Part shown: one piece after another, positions 26,867 to 35,658 of the stretch
How the letters are laid out: the number at the start of each line of letters is the position of its first letter
Position numbering within the stretch: the first letter of the stretch is position 1
DNA from: an uncultured Bacteroidota bacterium
Lineage (GTDB): Bacteria; Bacteroidota; Bacteroidia; Bacteroidales; P3
Reading direction: 5' to 3'
Assembly: GCA_902775135.1 (NCBI GenBank)
Contig: CACYKY010000025.1
Coordinates: forward strand, 1-48,008
Length of the DNA stretch: 48,008 bases
The notes under the pieces: model-generated
The model's database searches: none
Seen by the model: the letters and a program-made list of their open reading frames with translations, nothing else
What the model was told of the DNA's origin: nothing
Translations under genes and position numbers: made by a program

Positions 26867-27319
26867 ATGGACGAACAATCAATAAGACAAAAGGCGCTGG
26901 AGCGTATAAATACCCCTAGAGGGGATTTCTTGAGGGTGGACGATTGCCCTCCGGGAGTGAATATGGACGATGTTCGGGAATCTGTGCTTTTATTGCCCAT
27001 AGAGGAATTAATGACAAAGAATGGGAATCTACCTCGTAGGGATGTCATCTTGCGCCGTTGTATAAGAAACGTAGCAGCCAGAGGCTTGGTCAACGAAGAG
27101 AAACTCAGAAAAAGTGTAGTAAAGGCATTTGTCTCTCGTACGAAAAAAATAAAGCGGGAGGATGGTCTTCTGTCAAATGCTGTGAATGCTACATTGCAAT
27201 ATCTCAAGCACGAAGCAACTGTGGACGTATTGCTCGGAGTTTTCGACGGCTCTATTATCAATAACGACAGATTGCTTATGTTGCACCCTAAAAATAAAAG
27301 GAGCCAAAACGTCAAATAG
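26867..27319 (+). CDS. Unrecognised 150-residue protein, end of defence operon
   Basis: 150 residues from the ATG at 26867. An in-frame upstream extension overlaps the previous gene in another frame and is rejected. Basic and helical, with a conserved-looking LPIEELMTKNGNLPRRDVIL and a C-terminus rich in Lys and Asn. No catalytic motif is seen. It begins 29 bp after the AT-hook gene on the same strand, so it is probably the last gene of the operon; the next coding DNA is on the other strand. Function unknown. Confidence 0.65.
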   Translation: MDEQSIRQKALERINTPRGDFLRVDDCPPGVNMDDVRESVLLLPIEELMTKNGNLPRRDVILRRCIRNVAARGLVNEEKLRKSVVKAFVSRTKKIKREDGLLSNAVNATLQYLKHEATVDVLLGVFDGSIINNDRLLMLHPKNKRSQNVK

Positions 27320-27332
27320 TGACATTTTCTAA

Positions 27333-27986
27333 TCACACAGCTTCCACCTCTTCCAGTTCGTCGATGATCTCCATCAGCTTATGCCCGTCAATCTCATATT
27401 GCTCAATAAGGGCGTTGGGGATTTCTTCCGTCGTGGGGGCTCTTTGGCTCCATGTTGAGTGGTATGTGCAAAATTTGCACACACCACTTTTTTGTCCAAT
27501 TCACCCTCTTTAAAAAATTGTTTATATGCCTGCTAATCACCGATCTGTCCGGAGTTCGCCAATCTGCTCCTTGTGGATGCGCTCGTTGACGGCATAGCCC
27601 TTGACGAAATAGTCCTTCAGCACGCGGTTGGCCCAGATGCGGAACTGCATGCCCCGTTGACTCTTCACACGATAGCCGACGGAGATGATAACATCGAGGT
27701 TGTAAAGTGTAGTATAACATGTTTGGTCAGCATCAGTACCAATATGTGCAAAATTTGCACATGTGATATCTCTCGTCAATTCTTTTTCCTTGTAGACATT
27801 GTTTATATGCCTGCCAATCACCGATTTTACACCATTATCGTGAAAAAAATGCACGTTATTCTTTCGATTACCATTCTCAAATTGAGTTGTTGCATTTTTT
27901 GCAACAGTTGACCCTCGATCCAATTCACCTTCACTAAAAACATTAGTTGTACCAGCATTTCGTTTTCCCTCTTTTTGAACAGTCAA
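27333..27986 (-). pseudogene. Scrambled RhuM-family remnants
   Basis: The minus strand carries a RhuM-like open frame at 27537-27986: KSVIGRHINNVYKEKEL, YNLDVIISVGYRVKSQRG and FRIWANRVLKDY are the family core, here continuing as YFVKGYAVNERIH. It is joined upstream to another partial copy (VFSEGELDRG..VAKNATTQF). Downstream lies a third, frameshifted copy (SVISRHINN, then KEGELDKKVVCANFAHTTQHGA in another frame). That copy runs into an unrelated protein tail (APTTEEIPNALIEQYEIDG..EVEAV, stop at 27333). RhuM proteins are frequent riders in restriction loci. Nothing here looks intact. A TATTTTTG box on the minus strand at 28096-28103 may be the old promoter. Confidence 0.7.
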
Positions 27987-28189
27987 GTATTCCTTGACAG
28001 TTGAGTCCTCCAGTATGCAATAACGCTGTTTGTGCCATTTTGTCGCACAAGCACCCTTTGGGGTGTACCGTGGGATATTACTTTATTCCGGGATGCAAAA
28101 ATAGGCAATGTGTGTGCCAAAGGATGTCACAGGTGCTCGCTCGTCATTCCGTCGCGCATGCGTCATGCGTCACCCGTCTTTTTCATTAG

Positions 28190-28580
28190 TGAATAGTGAA
28201 TTGTGAATTGTGATTGGGGATTCATTGGTAGGAGTGAAAGGGAGTGAGAGGGAGTGAGAGGGAGTGGAAAGTGGAAAATTGAAAATTGAAAATTGAAAGT
28301 GGAAAGCGGAAAGCGGAAAACGGAAAGTGGAAAACGGGGAGTGAGAGGGATACTAACGCTAACCATAACGCTAACCTTAACGTTTAGTGAGTGGTGATTA
28401 GTGAATAGTGAATTGTGAATAGTGAATGGTGAATGGGGATTCTTTGGGAGGGAGTGAAAGGGAGTGAGAGGGAGTGAGAGGGAGTGAAAGGGAGTGAGAG
28501 GGAGTGAGAGGGAGTGAAAGGACAAATGTGTTATTGGGGAATGGGGACTTTTTTAGTTAATAGTTAATAGATAATAGTTA
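28190..28580. repeat. Composite array of 7-10-bp tandem repeats
   Basis: Successive families in one array: GTGAATA/GTGAATT units (28190-28225 and 28388-28437), GGGAGTGAGA units (28232-28265 and 28450-28520), ten units of the heptamer GGAAAGT/TGAAAAT/GGAAAGC (about 28265-28338), CTAACC/ATAACG-type units (28350-28382) and TAGTTAA units (28553-28585). No spacers of the CRISPR type. Homologous families recur at 14.9-15.8 and 31.2-31.4 kb. Confidence 0.9.
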
Positions 28581-28583
28581 ATA

Positions 28584-28666
28584 GTTTGCTCCAGCCCTCT
28601 GCTCACACCCCTGCTAACGTCGCAGGCCGTGACCGAAGGTCAGGCAGATTGGCTACACAGGTTGGA
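28584..28666. repeat. Dispersed element, copy 1
   Basis: It begins GTTTGCTCCAGCCCT and contains TGCTCA, TGCTAA and CGCAGGCCG. The same order is found at 32304-32390. Both copies follow directly after TAGTTAA repeats. A TGACC/GGTCA stem lies in its middle. DNA from 28667 to 28896 holds further GTGAATG and TGCGTCA units and no gene. Confidence 0.75.
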
Positions 28667-28896
28667 GAATGGTGATTAGTGAATGGTGAATGGATTGGGG
28701 ATTGTTTTGACTTCGGATGATGCGTCATGCGTCATGCGTCATTTCGTTTGTTTTGGGATTGGTGATTGGTTATCTCAATCAAAACTTAAAAAACTAATAT
28801 GAGTCCCCAAGGCCGAGTTTTGGGGGTGGGACACAATAATAGCGGCGAGGATTCGTTTATGGGGGGTAGGAAGCAAATAGGAGGAACGATAAATAT

Positions 28897-31164
28897 ATGG
28901 TACAGAGTGGTGGTTTCATTGTTGTACACGATGCTACGGAGAACAATCTGAAGCATGTGAGTGTGAAGATCCCCAAGGGGAAGATCACGGTGGTGACAGG
29001 CGTGTCGGGGTCGGGGAAGTCGTCGCTGGTGCTGGACACCATAGCGGCGAAGTCGCGCCGCGAGCTCAACGACACATTTCCCTCGTTCACGCAGCAGTAT
29101 CTGCCGAAATACGGGCGGCCACATGTGGGCGCGATAGAGAATCTGCCCATAGCTATCGTCATAGAGCAGCGCAAGCCTACGTCAAACTCGCGCTCGACGG
29201 TGGGCACCTATACGGATATCTACGCGCTGCTGCGACTGCTGTTTTCGCGTGTGGGACAGCCTTTTGTGGGCTACAGCGACGCCTTCTCGTTCAACCACCC
29301 TGCGGGCAGCTGTCCGCGGTGCGACGGGTTGGGGGAGATACGTGAGCTGGACATCCACAAGCTGGTGGACTTCGACAAGTCGCTCAACGACGAGGACACC
29401 ATCCACTACATTGCTTTCCACAAGGGCGGCTGGCGCTGGATACGCTACGCCCACAGCGGCCTTTTCGACCTGGACAAGAAGATCAAGGACTATACGCCCG
29501 AGGAGCTGGAGCTGTTCCTCCACTCGCCCCAGGTGAGGCTGAAGAATCCGCCTGCCAACTGGCCCAAGACGGCGAAGTACGAGGGACTCATACCCCGGAT
29601 GTACCGCAGCATCATCAATTCGGAGGAGGGTCTGCTGCACGCAGCGGTGCTGAACCCCATGCTGACGATGGGGAGGTGTCCCGACTGTGGCGGCACCCGC
29701 CTGAACGAGAAGATACGCTCGTGCCGGATAAAGGGGCTGAACATTGCCGAGGTGACGGCGATGAGCATCAGCGACTGCCGCCGGTGGATGGAGACCCTGG
29801 AGGACCCGCTGGCGGAGGATATCGTGCGGGCCACCACCGAGCGGCTGGCGGCGCTGGAAGAGATAGGACTTGGCTATCTGACCCTGGATCGCGCCGTGGG
29901 GACCCTCTCCGGCGGCGAAGCCCAGCGGTGCAAGATTGCCAAATATATCAACTCGCCACTGTCGGATGTGATGTATGTGTTGGACGAGCCCAGCGCGGGA
30001 CTGCACAACCACGACATACTGCTGATGCAGAAGTCGGTGCAGAAGTTGAAGAATCACGGCAATACGGTTGTCATAGTGGAGCATCACAAGGAGATTATCA
30101 AGATAGCGGACCACATCATCGACATGGGGCCGGGAGCGGGCATGAACGGGGGCGAGGTGGTGTTTGAGGGCAGCTACGAGGAGCTGCTGCGCAGCCGGAC
30201 CCTCACGGGCGCGATGCTTGGCGCGACAAGCGACATCAAAGAGCATGTGCGCACGCCCAAGGGCCACTTCCGCCTGGAGGGTGCGACCCTGCACAACCTG
30301 AAGGGGGTCACGGTGGAGCTGCCGTTGGGGGTGATGTGCGGCATTGCCGGAGTGGCGGGTTCGGGCAAGAGCTCGCTGATGGAGTGCTTCCGCAAAGCCT
30401 GGCCGCGATGCGAGGAGATCGTGTATATCAGCCAGAAGAACATCGGCATCAGCCTGCGTTCGACTCCTGCCACCTACCTGGACGTCTCGGACGACATCCG
30501 CAAGCTGTTTGCGCGGACGAACAAGACGAAGGCGGACCTCTTCTCGTTCAACGGCAAGGGAGGATGCCCGGTGTGCCAGGGGAAGGGGGTTATTGTCAAC
30601 GATATGGCTTTCATGGATGCCATAGAGACCACCTGCGAGGCGTGCGGAGGGCTCCGCTACTCGGAGGAGGTGCTTTCGTACAAGGTGAAGGGAATGAATA
30701 TCGCCGAGGTGATGGACCTCACGGCCAACAAGGCCGCCGAGATATTCGCCGGCAGCGTGATAGCGGAGAAGCTGGAGCCGCTGCGCAGGGTGGGGTTGGG
30801 GTATCTCCATCTGAACCAGTCGCTGTCCACCCTTTCGGGCGGAGAGTTGCAGCGTATCAAGCTGGCCTACAGCCTGCGCGAGATGCCGGCCACAGGAGGT
30901 GTGTTCGTCATGGACGAGCCTTCCGACGGCCTGCATGCCGGCGACATCAAGCGTATCACAGACCTTTTCGACGCGATGGTGGATGCGGGACACAGCATCT
31001 TCCTCATCGAACACAACATAGAGATGCTGAAGGCGTGCGACTACCTCGTGGAGTTGGGGCCCGGCGGCGGCGCGATGGGCGGCAAGGTTATCTTCGAAGG
31101 GACTCCGAAGGCGATGGCGGAGAGTGCCGACTCGGTGACGGGAGCATACTTTGGGAGGGAGTGA
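28897..31164 (+). CDS. Short UvrA-type ABC ATPase (class II/III UvrA)
   Basis: 755 residues, about 190 fewer than classical UvrA. Two ABC ATPase halves are present: Walker A GVSGSGKSS (about residue 36) and GVAGSGKSS (about 487), signatures LSGGEAQR (about 338) and LSGGELQR (about 647), and Walker B VLDEPSAGLH and VMDEPSDGLH. Zinc-binding pairs CPRCDG, CPDCGG and CPVCQG..CEACGG are in UvrA order. The size suggests that the UvrB-interaction domain is missing, as in UvrA2-like proteins linked to tolerance of DNA-damaging drugs. It stands alone beside repeat arrays, and its stop codon lies in a GGGAGTGAG unit. Confidence 0.92.
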   Translation: MVQSGGFIVVHDATENNLKHVSVKIPKGKITVVTGVSGSGKSSLVLDTIAAKSRRELNDTFPSFTQQYLPKYGRPHVGAIENLPIAIVIEQRKPTSNSRSTVGTYTDIYALLRLLFSRVGQPFVGYSDAFSFNHPAGSCPRCDGLGEIRELDIHKLVDFDKSLNDEDTIHYIAFHKGGWRWIRYAHSGLFDLDKKIKDYTPEELELFLHSPQVRLKNPPANWPKTAKYEGLIPRMYRSIINSEEGLLHAAVLNPMLTMGRCPDCGGTRLNEKIRSCRIKGLNIAEVTAMSISDCRRWMETLEDPLAEDIVRATTERLAALEEIGLGYLTLDRAVGTLSGGEAQRCKIAKYINSPLSDVMYVLDEPSAGLHNHDILLMQKSVQKLKNHGNTVVIVEHHKEIIKIADHIIDMGPGAGMNGGEVVFEGSYEELLRSRTLTGAMLGATSDIKEHVRTPKGHFRLEGATLHNLKGVTVELPLGVMCGIAGVAGSGKSSLMECFRKAWPRCEEIVYISQKNIGISLRSTPATYLDVSDDIRKLFARTNKTKADLFSFNGKGGCPVCQGKGVIVNDMAFMDAIETTCEACGGLRYSEEVLSYKVKGMNIAEVMDLTANKAAEIFAGSVIAEKLEPLRRVGLGYLHLNQSLSTLSGGELQRIKLAYSLREMPATGGVFVMDEPSDGLHAGDIKRITDLFDAMVDAGHSIFLIEHNIEMLKACDYLVELGPGGGAMGGKVIFEGTPKAMAESADSVTGAYFGRE

Positions 31165-31385
31165 GGGGAGTGGAAAGTGGAAAACGGAAAGTGGAAAGTG
31201 GAAAATTGAAAATTGAAAGTGGAAAACGGAAAGTGGAAAACGGAAAGTGGAAAACGGAAAGTGGAAAATTGAAAATTGAAAATTTAAAGTGGAAAACGGG
31301 GAGTGAGAGGGAGTGAGAGGACGAATGTTTTAGTGAATGGTGAATAGTGAATTGTGATTGGTGGATTGTGATTGGTGAATAGGTG
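31165..31385. repeat. GGAAAGT/GGAAAAC heptamer array
   Basis: About eighteen 7-bp units (GGAAAGT, GGAAAAC, TGAAAAT) run from 31170 to 31298, followed by GGGAGTGAGA units (31298-31320) and GTGAATA/GTGATTG units (31335-31380). It fills most of the gap between the UvrA-like gene and the next gene; 31386-31481 is AT-rich with no gene. Confidence 0.9.
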
Positions 31386-31481
31386 GGGGCAAAAAAAGTT
31401 TTTATGTATACACAATATAATTATGTTTTTTGAGTTATAGTGTGAAATAATCCGTCGAGGAACGGTACTAAAAATGTGAAA

Positions 31482-32261
31482 ATGAAAAATAAAATAATGA
31501 GAAATATGAAGAAAATGTTTGTTATGGCGGCAGCGCTGATGCTGGCCGCTGTGGGCGCCCAGGCGCAGAATTCGTTTAAAGGTATTGTGAAGTACAAGGT
31601 GGAGTCCACCGGCACGGTGTCGATGACCATCCCCGAGGAGGTAGCGAAAGCCGAGATCCTGGTGGATGGCAGCAACCTCTTCACGAAGAGTCCCATCTTC
31701 CTCAGCGGCATGGGTGCCGAGTGTGTGCTGGTGAACAACCTTCGCACCACCACCTGCATGGACCTCAGCCAGCTGCTGGGCTACCTGCGTTCGCAGGGTT
31801 CGGAATTCTCCTATGAGGGCACCGGCAAGCTGATTATCAAGAACCAGTCGGAGATGAAGGATTTCGACTCGCTGAGCATCCCCGACAAGGAACCCGGCCA
31901 CTTCTACTATGAGTATGTGGACGGCGAGACGAAGACCATCGCCGGCCAGACGGCCTACAAGATGGTTCGCCACATGTATGACGAAGACGGCGAGGACCAC
32001 CCCATGACGATGTGGTACTCGAAGGAGATTGGTCCCGAGATCAATGTGCTGTTCAACGGCATCAAGGGTATGCCCCTGGAGTGCACGATGGATGCCGGCG
32101 AGGGCCGCGCCATCACCTACACCGCCACCGAGGTGGTGAAGGGCAAGGTGAAAGAGGCCGACTTCCTGCTGCCCGACGGCTATGAGACCTTGGGCGAAGA
32201 GGAGCTGAAGGAGCTCTTCGAACAGCTGCAGGAGGAGATAGAGCTGCTGCAGGGAGAGTAA
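31482..32261 (+). CDS. Secreted protein of unknown function (DUF4412-like)
   Basis: 259 residues from the first ATG (31482); ATGs at 31497 and 31506 would also keep the signal peptide (KKMFVMAAALML..GAQAQ). The mature part starts SFKGIVKYKVESTGT, then LVDGSNLFTKSP and TIAGQTAYKMVRHMY, and ends in an acidic helical tail. The pattern of beta strands with a repeated measured-value layout recalls DUF4412/GLPGLI-type periplasmic proteins, which are common and uncharacterised in Bacteroidetes. No catalytic residues are evident. Separate from its neighbours by repeats. Confidence 0.7.
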   Translation: MKNKIMRNMKKMFVMAAALMLAAVGAQAQNSFKGIVKYKVESTGTVSMTIPEEVAKAEILVDGSNLFTKSPIFLSGMGAECVLVNNLRTTTCMDLSQLLGYLRSQGSEFSYEGTGKLIIKNQSEMKDFDSLSIPDKEPGHFYYEYVDGETKTIAGQTAYKMVRHMYDEDGEDHPMTMWYSKEIGPEINVLFNGIKGMPLECTMDAGEGRAITYTATEVVKGKVKEADFLLPDGYETLGEEELKELFEQLQEEIELLQGE

Positions 32262-32303
32262 GGAAGTAGTTGACAGTTGAGAGGTAATAGTTAATAGTTA
32301 AGA

Positions 32304-32390
32304 GTTTGCTCCAGCCCTATGCTCAGTGCCTTGCTAAAGACGCAGGCCGACAAAACGGCCACAGGCAGTTTTGTCCATACAGGGCCAGGC
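32304..32390. repeat. Dispersed element, copy 2
   Basis: Same opening as copy 1 (GTTTGCTCCAGCCCT) and the same conserved blocks. In this copy GACAAAAC and GTTTTGTC form a perfect 8-bp stem. It sits between the secreted protein and ftsK. Confidence 0.75.
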
Positions 32391-32417
32391 AGAAGAGTTA
32401 AGAGACAAGTGTTTTGA

Positions 32418-34997
32418 ATGGCTAAGAAGAAAACGGCTGCAAAGTCGAAGGCAAAGGGCGGCACAAAGGCCGCAGGAAAAGGCAAGGGCACCTCGAAGGG
32501 AAAATCGAGGGGCTCTTTCCTCGCTTTTATGAAGAGCGAGCGCTGCGCCCATATCAGGGGCACGGTGTATGTGCTTTTTGCGGCGTTCCTGCTGATCTCG
32601 CTGGCGGCATATTACGCCACGGGGTGCGACCCCACGCGCCACTGGCTGAAGGCCATGGGCTACGGAACGGCAAGGTTTTTCGCCACCAACCTGTTCGGCA
32701 TAGGCAGCCTGGGGTTCTCGCTGCTGTTCTTCGTGTACGGTATGCGGCTGTGGGGAGTGAAGGTGATGCCTTGGTGGAAGACCTTCGGGAGCACGCTCTT
32801 CTGGATGGTGTGGCTGAGCACCACGCTGGGCTATATCGCTGTGAAGTGGATAGACGGCGGAGTGGGGTTTGAGCAGTTTGCGGGCATCGGCCTGCTGCTG
32901 GCAGAGCCGCTGGAAGGGCTGATGGGATGGTGGACGCTGGTGTTGCTGGTGGCGATAGCCATAGGGATGCTGGTGATGGTGCACAAGATGGAACTGCCCG
33001 AGGTGCACCTGCCGAAGGTGGACCTGAAGAAGGCCGTGGAAGAATTGGAGAAAGTGGGGGTGGACGAGAGCGGAGAAGAAAAAGAGGAGCGCAGAGAGCG
33101 GAGTCAGCAGGAGGTGATAGACCTGAACGCCAAGCAGGAAGAGGAGGATGAAGGAGTGGATTTCGACGAGGCGGCGATGGCCCTGTTCACGAAGCACACG
33201 GAAGAGAAGCCGGTGGAGGTGGCGAGCGGGAAGGCGCCAGAACCCGAGTTCAGCATCGACGATGCGTTTGCCCAGCTGACGCAGAAGGCGGGGGTGCCGA
33301 GTGAGACGGAAGGCGAGAGTGAAGAGACAATAGGCGAGAAGAAGGAAGACGACGGTGTGACATTCACCATTGAGGGATTGGACGATGAGGCGCAGGATGT
33401 TGCGGAGGAATCCGACACTACGGAGGACATGGAGAGCGAGGAGGAGCTGGACGAGGATGACTACCGGAGGCACTATGGCATCGACGAACCCTATGACCCG
33501 CATCTGGATTTGGGCGACTATGTGATGCCCGACACGGGGATGCTGGAGGACTGGGAGGTGGCCAACGTGAAGGTGACGAAGGAAGAGTTGGTGGCCAACA
33601 AGGACAAGATTGTCCAGACCTTGAAGGACTACGGAATAGAGATTACGGACATCAGCGCCAGCCCCGGACCTACGGTGACCCTATACAAGATCAAGCCTGC
33701 CCCCGGAGTGAGAATCAGCAAGATCAAGAATCTGGAGGACGACATAGCGCTGAGCCTTGCTGCCTTGGGAATCCGTATCATAGCGCCCATACCCGGCGAG
33801 AGCAATGTGGGTATAGAGGTGCCGAATGCGAAACCCCAGATTGTGGCCATGAAGACGATGCTGGAGAGCGAGGCGTTCCAGAAGGCGAAAGAAAAGATGG
33901 AGCTGCCGATAGCATTCGGAAAGACCATATCGAACGAATGTTTTGTCACCGACCTGGCGAAGATGCCGCACCTGCTGATGGCAGGAGCCACGGGTACGGG
34001 TAAGAGTGTTGGATTGAATGCCGTGTTGGCGAGCTTGCTGTACACGAAGCATCCCAGCGAGTTGAAGCTGGTGCTTGTGGACCCGAAGAAGGTGGAGTTC
34101 AGCCTCTACTCGGCATTGGAGCGCCACTACTTGGCCAAGATGCCCGACGAGGATGAGGCCGTTATCACGGACGTGAAGAAGGTTGTGCGCACGCTGAACA
34201 GCCTTTGCATAGAGATGGACAGCCGCTACGACCTGCTCAAGCAGGCCAAGGTGAGAAAGATTACCGAATACAACGAGAAGTTCTGCAAACGCATGCTCAA
34301 TCCCGAGCATGGGCATCGATACCTGCCATACATTGTGGTGGTGATTGACGAGTTTGGCGACCTCATCATGACCGCCGGCAAGGAGGTGGAGCTTCCCATT
34401 GCCCGACTGGCACAGTTGGCGCGCGCCGTGGGTATACACCTGATTATCGCCACGCAACGCCCGACGACGAACATCATCACCGGAACCATCAAGGCCAACT
34501 TCCCGGCGCGAGTGGCATTCCGCGTGACCAGCGGTATTGACTCGAAGACCATTCTCGACACCGGCGGCGCCCAGCAGCTGATTGGACGAGGCGACATGCT
34601 GATCTCGTTGGCCGGCAAGGATATGATAAGATTGCAGTGTGCGCTGATTGACACGCCTGAGATTGAGAAACTGGTGAAGTTTATCGGTGACCAGCGGGGC
34701 TATCCCGAGGGCTTCGAGTTGCCGGAATACCTTGACGAAAACGAAGAGCCGAACAAGGAATTCGATGCCAAGCACAAGGACGAATTCTTCAATGATGCGG
34801 CACGATTGGTGGTAGCCAGCCAGTTTGGCAGCACGAGTCTGCTGCAGCGCAAGTTGCAACTGGGCTACAACCGTGCGGGACGCATCATCGACCAGCTGGA
34901 GGCAGCGGGAATTGTGGGTCCCAGCAACGGGAGTAAGCCAAGGGATGTGCTGGTGCATGACGAGGTGAGTCTGGAAGAAATATTGAAGAACCTCTGA
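32418..34997 (+). CDS. ftsK: DNA translocase FtsK/SpoIIIE
   Basis: 859 residues. A Lys-rich N-terminus (AKKKTAAKSKAKGG) is followed by four membrane spans (about 45-195), an acidic linker (about 210-370), the FtsK alpha and beta motor domains and a C-terminal gamma winged helix (FGSTSLLQRKLQLGYNRAGR), which in E. coli reads KOPS sites. Walker A is GATGTGKS (about 522) and Walker B VVVIDEFGDL. The protein moves DNA through the closing septum and activates XerCD at dif. It begins 28 bp after the dispersed element. Confidence 0.95.
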   Translation: MAKKKTAAKSKAKGGTKAAGKGKGTSKGKSRGSFLAFMKSERCAHIRGTVYVLFAAFLLISLAAYYATGCDPTRHWLKAMGYGTARFFATNLFGIGSLGFSLLFFVYGMRLWGVKVMPWWKTFGSTLFWMVWLSTTLGYIAVKWIDGGVGFEQFAGIGLLLAEPLEGLMGWWTLVLLVAIAIGMLVMVHKMELPEVHLPKVDLKKAVEELEKVGVDESGEEKEERRERSQQEVIDLNAKQEEEDEGVDFDEAAMALFTKHTEEKPVEVASGKAPEPEFSIDDAFAQLTQKAGVPSETEGESEETIGEKKEDDGVTFTIEGLDDEAQDVAEESDTTEDMESEEELDEDDYRRHYGIDEPYDPHLDLGDYVMPDTGMLEDWEVANVKVTKEELVANKDKIVQTLKDYGIEITDISASPGPTVTLYKIKPAPGVRISKIKNLEDDIALSLAALGIRIIAPIPGESNVGIEVPNAKPQIVAMKTMLESEAFQKAKEKMELPIAFGKTISNECFVTDLAKMPHLLMAGATGTGKSVGLNAVLASLLYTKHPSELKLVLVDPKKVEFSLYSALERHYLAKMPDEDEAVITDVKKVVRTLNSLCIEMDSRYDLLKQAKVRKITEYNEKFCKRMLNPEHGHRYLPYIVVVIDEFGDLIMTAGKEVELPIARLAQLARAVGIHLIIATQRPTTNIITGTIKANFPARVAFRVTSGIDSKTILDTGGAQQLIGRGDMLISLAGKDMIRLQCALIDTPEIEKLVKFIGDQRGYPEGFELPEYLDENEEPNKEFDAKHKDEFFNDAARLVVASQFGSTSLLQRKLQLGYNRAGRIIDQLEAAGIVGPSNGSKPRDVLVHDEVSLEEILKNL

Positions 34998-34998
34998 T

Positions 34999-35033
34999 TT
35001 TAAGGTTTAAGGTTTAAGGTTTAAGGTTTAAGG
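34999..35033. repeat. Five TTTAAGG heptamers
   Basis: Five perfect tandem copies of TTTAAGG begin directly after the ftsK stop codon. Confidence 0.9.
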
Positions 35034-35123
35034 TTGATGTGGATTGGAATGAAAAAAATTAATTAATATAAATTCATGGGAATTTGAGTCAAAGAAATGA
35101 TGATTAATAAAAAATATCAGAAT

Positions 35124-35381
35124 ATGAAAAAGAAGGTTTTATTGGGTATTGTCGGTGTTGTGGGATTGATGGGCCTTGCAGGGCTGACGGGATGTTCGAA
35201 AGAGAAGACCTGCCGTTGTGCCATTTTGCATTCCTCGAAGGTGAGAGTCATCAAGATACAGGGTGGCAACTGCGAGGACCTGAAGCTGTTCCGCTACCAT
35301 ACGCCGCTGGATTCGCTGAAGGTGGATTCGCTGTTGTGCACCGATTATGAGTTCATGATTGATTCGATTTATAACGACTAA
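35124..35381 (+). CDS. Small cysteine-rich lipoprotein A
   Basis: 85 residues from the ATG at 35124, chosen for the lipoprotein signal (MKKKVLLGIVGVVGL.. ending LTGC). An ATG nine codons upstream is also in frame. The mature part starts CSKEKTCRC, then has a lone NCEDL and a final Cys. It shares this layout with the next gene and with the lipoprotein at 43029. It would be exported and lipid-anchored. Function unknown. The MauE-thioredoxin gene two genes downstream suggests that the conserved cysteines are redox partners, which is inference. Confidence 0.75.
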   Translation: MKKKVLLGIVGVVGLMGLAGLTGCSKEKTCRCAILHSSKVRVIKIQGGNCEDLKLFRYHTPLDSLKVDSLLCTDYEFMIDSIYND

Positions 35382-35382
35382 A

Positions 35383-35658
35383 ATGGATATGAAAAAGAAA
35401 GTTTTGGTGGGTGTCATGGGGCTGATGGCCCTGGTGGGCATGATGAGTATGAGCGCCTGCAGCAAGGAGCACCAGTGCAAGTGCATGATGACGGACGTGG
35501 AAGACGACGGGCTGCTGAGGTATTTCGTCGTGGATGGATCGATAGCATGCGAGGACATCACGGAGATGTCGTTCGAGGAGCATGTGTCGGTAGAGGGAGG
35601 CACCTCGTTGCGCAGAGTTGAGGTTCACAAGGTGAACTGCCGCAGCTATGGCGATTGA
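35383..35658 (+). CDS. Small cysteine-rich lipoprotein B
   Basis: 91 residues (ATG at 35383, or 35389). Lipoprotein signal KKKVLVGVMGLMALVG.. ending MSAC. The mature part begins CSKEHQCKC, with ACEDI in the middle and VNCRSYGD at the end. The first eight residues and the KxxCxC motif match lipoprotein A, so the two are a tandem duplication that has diverged strongly. It starts one base after the stop of A and its end overlaps the MauE gene by 11 bp, so the three genes form one unit. Confidence 0.75.
   Translation: MDMKKKVLVGVMGLMALVGMMSMSACSKEHQCKCMMTDVEDDGLLRYFVVDGSIACEDITEMSFEEHVSVEGGTSLRRVEVHKVNCRSYGD

Noticed and set aside
28190..28580. Possible CRISPR array
   Set aside because: Units are 7-10 bp, directly adjacent and varied. 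There are no unique spacers of constant length and no cas genes nearby.
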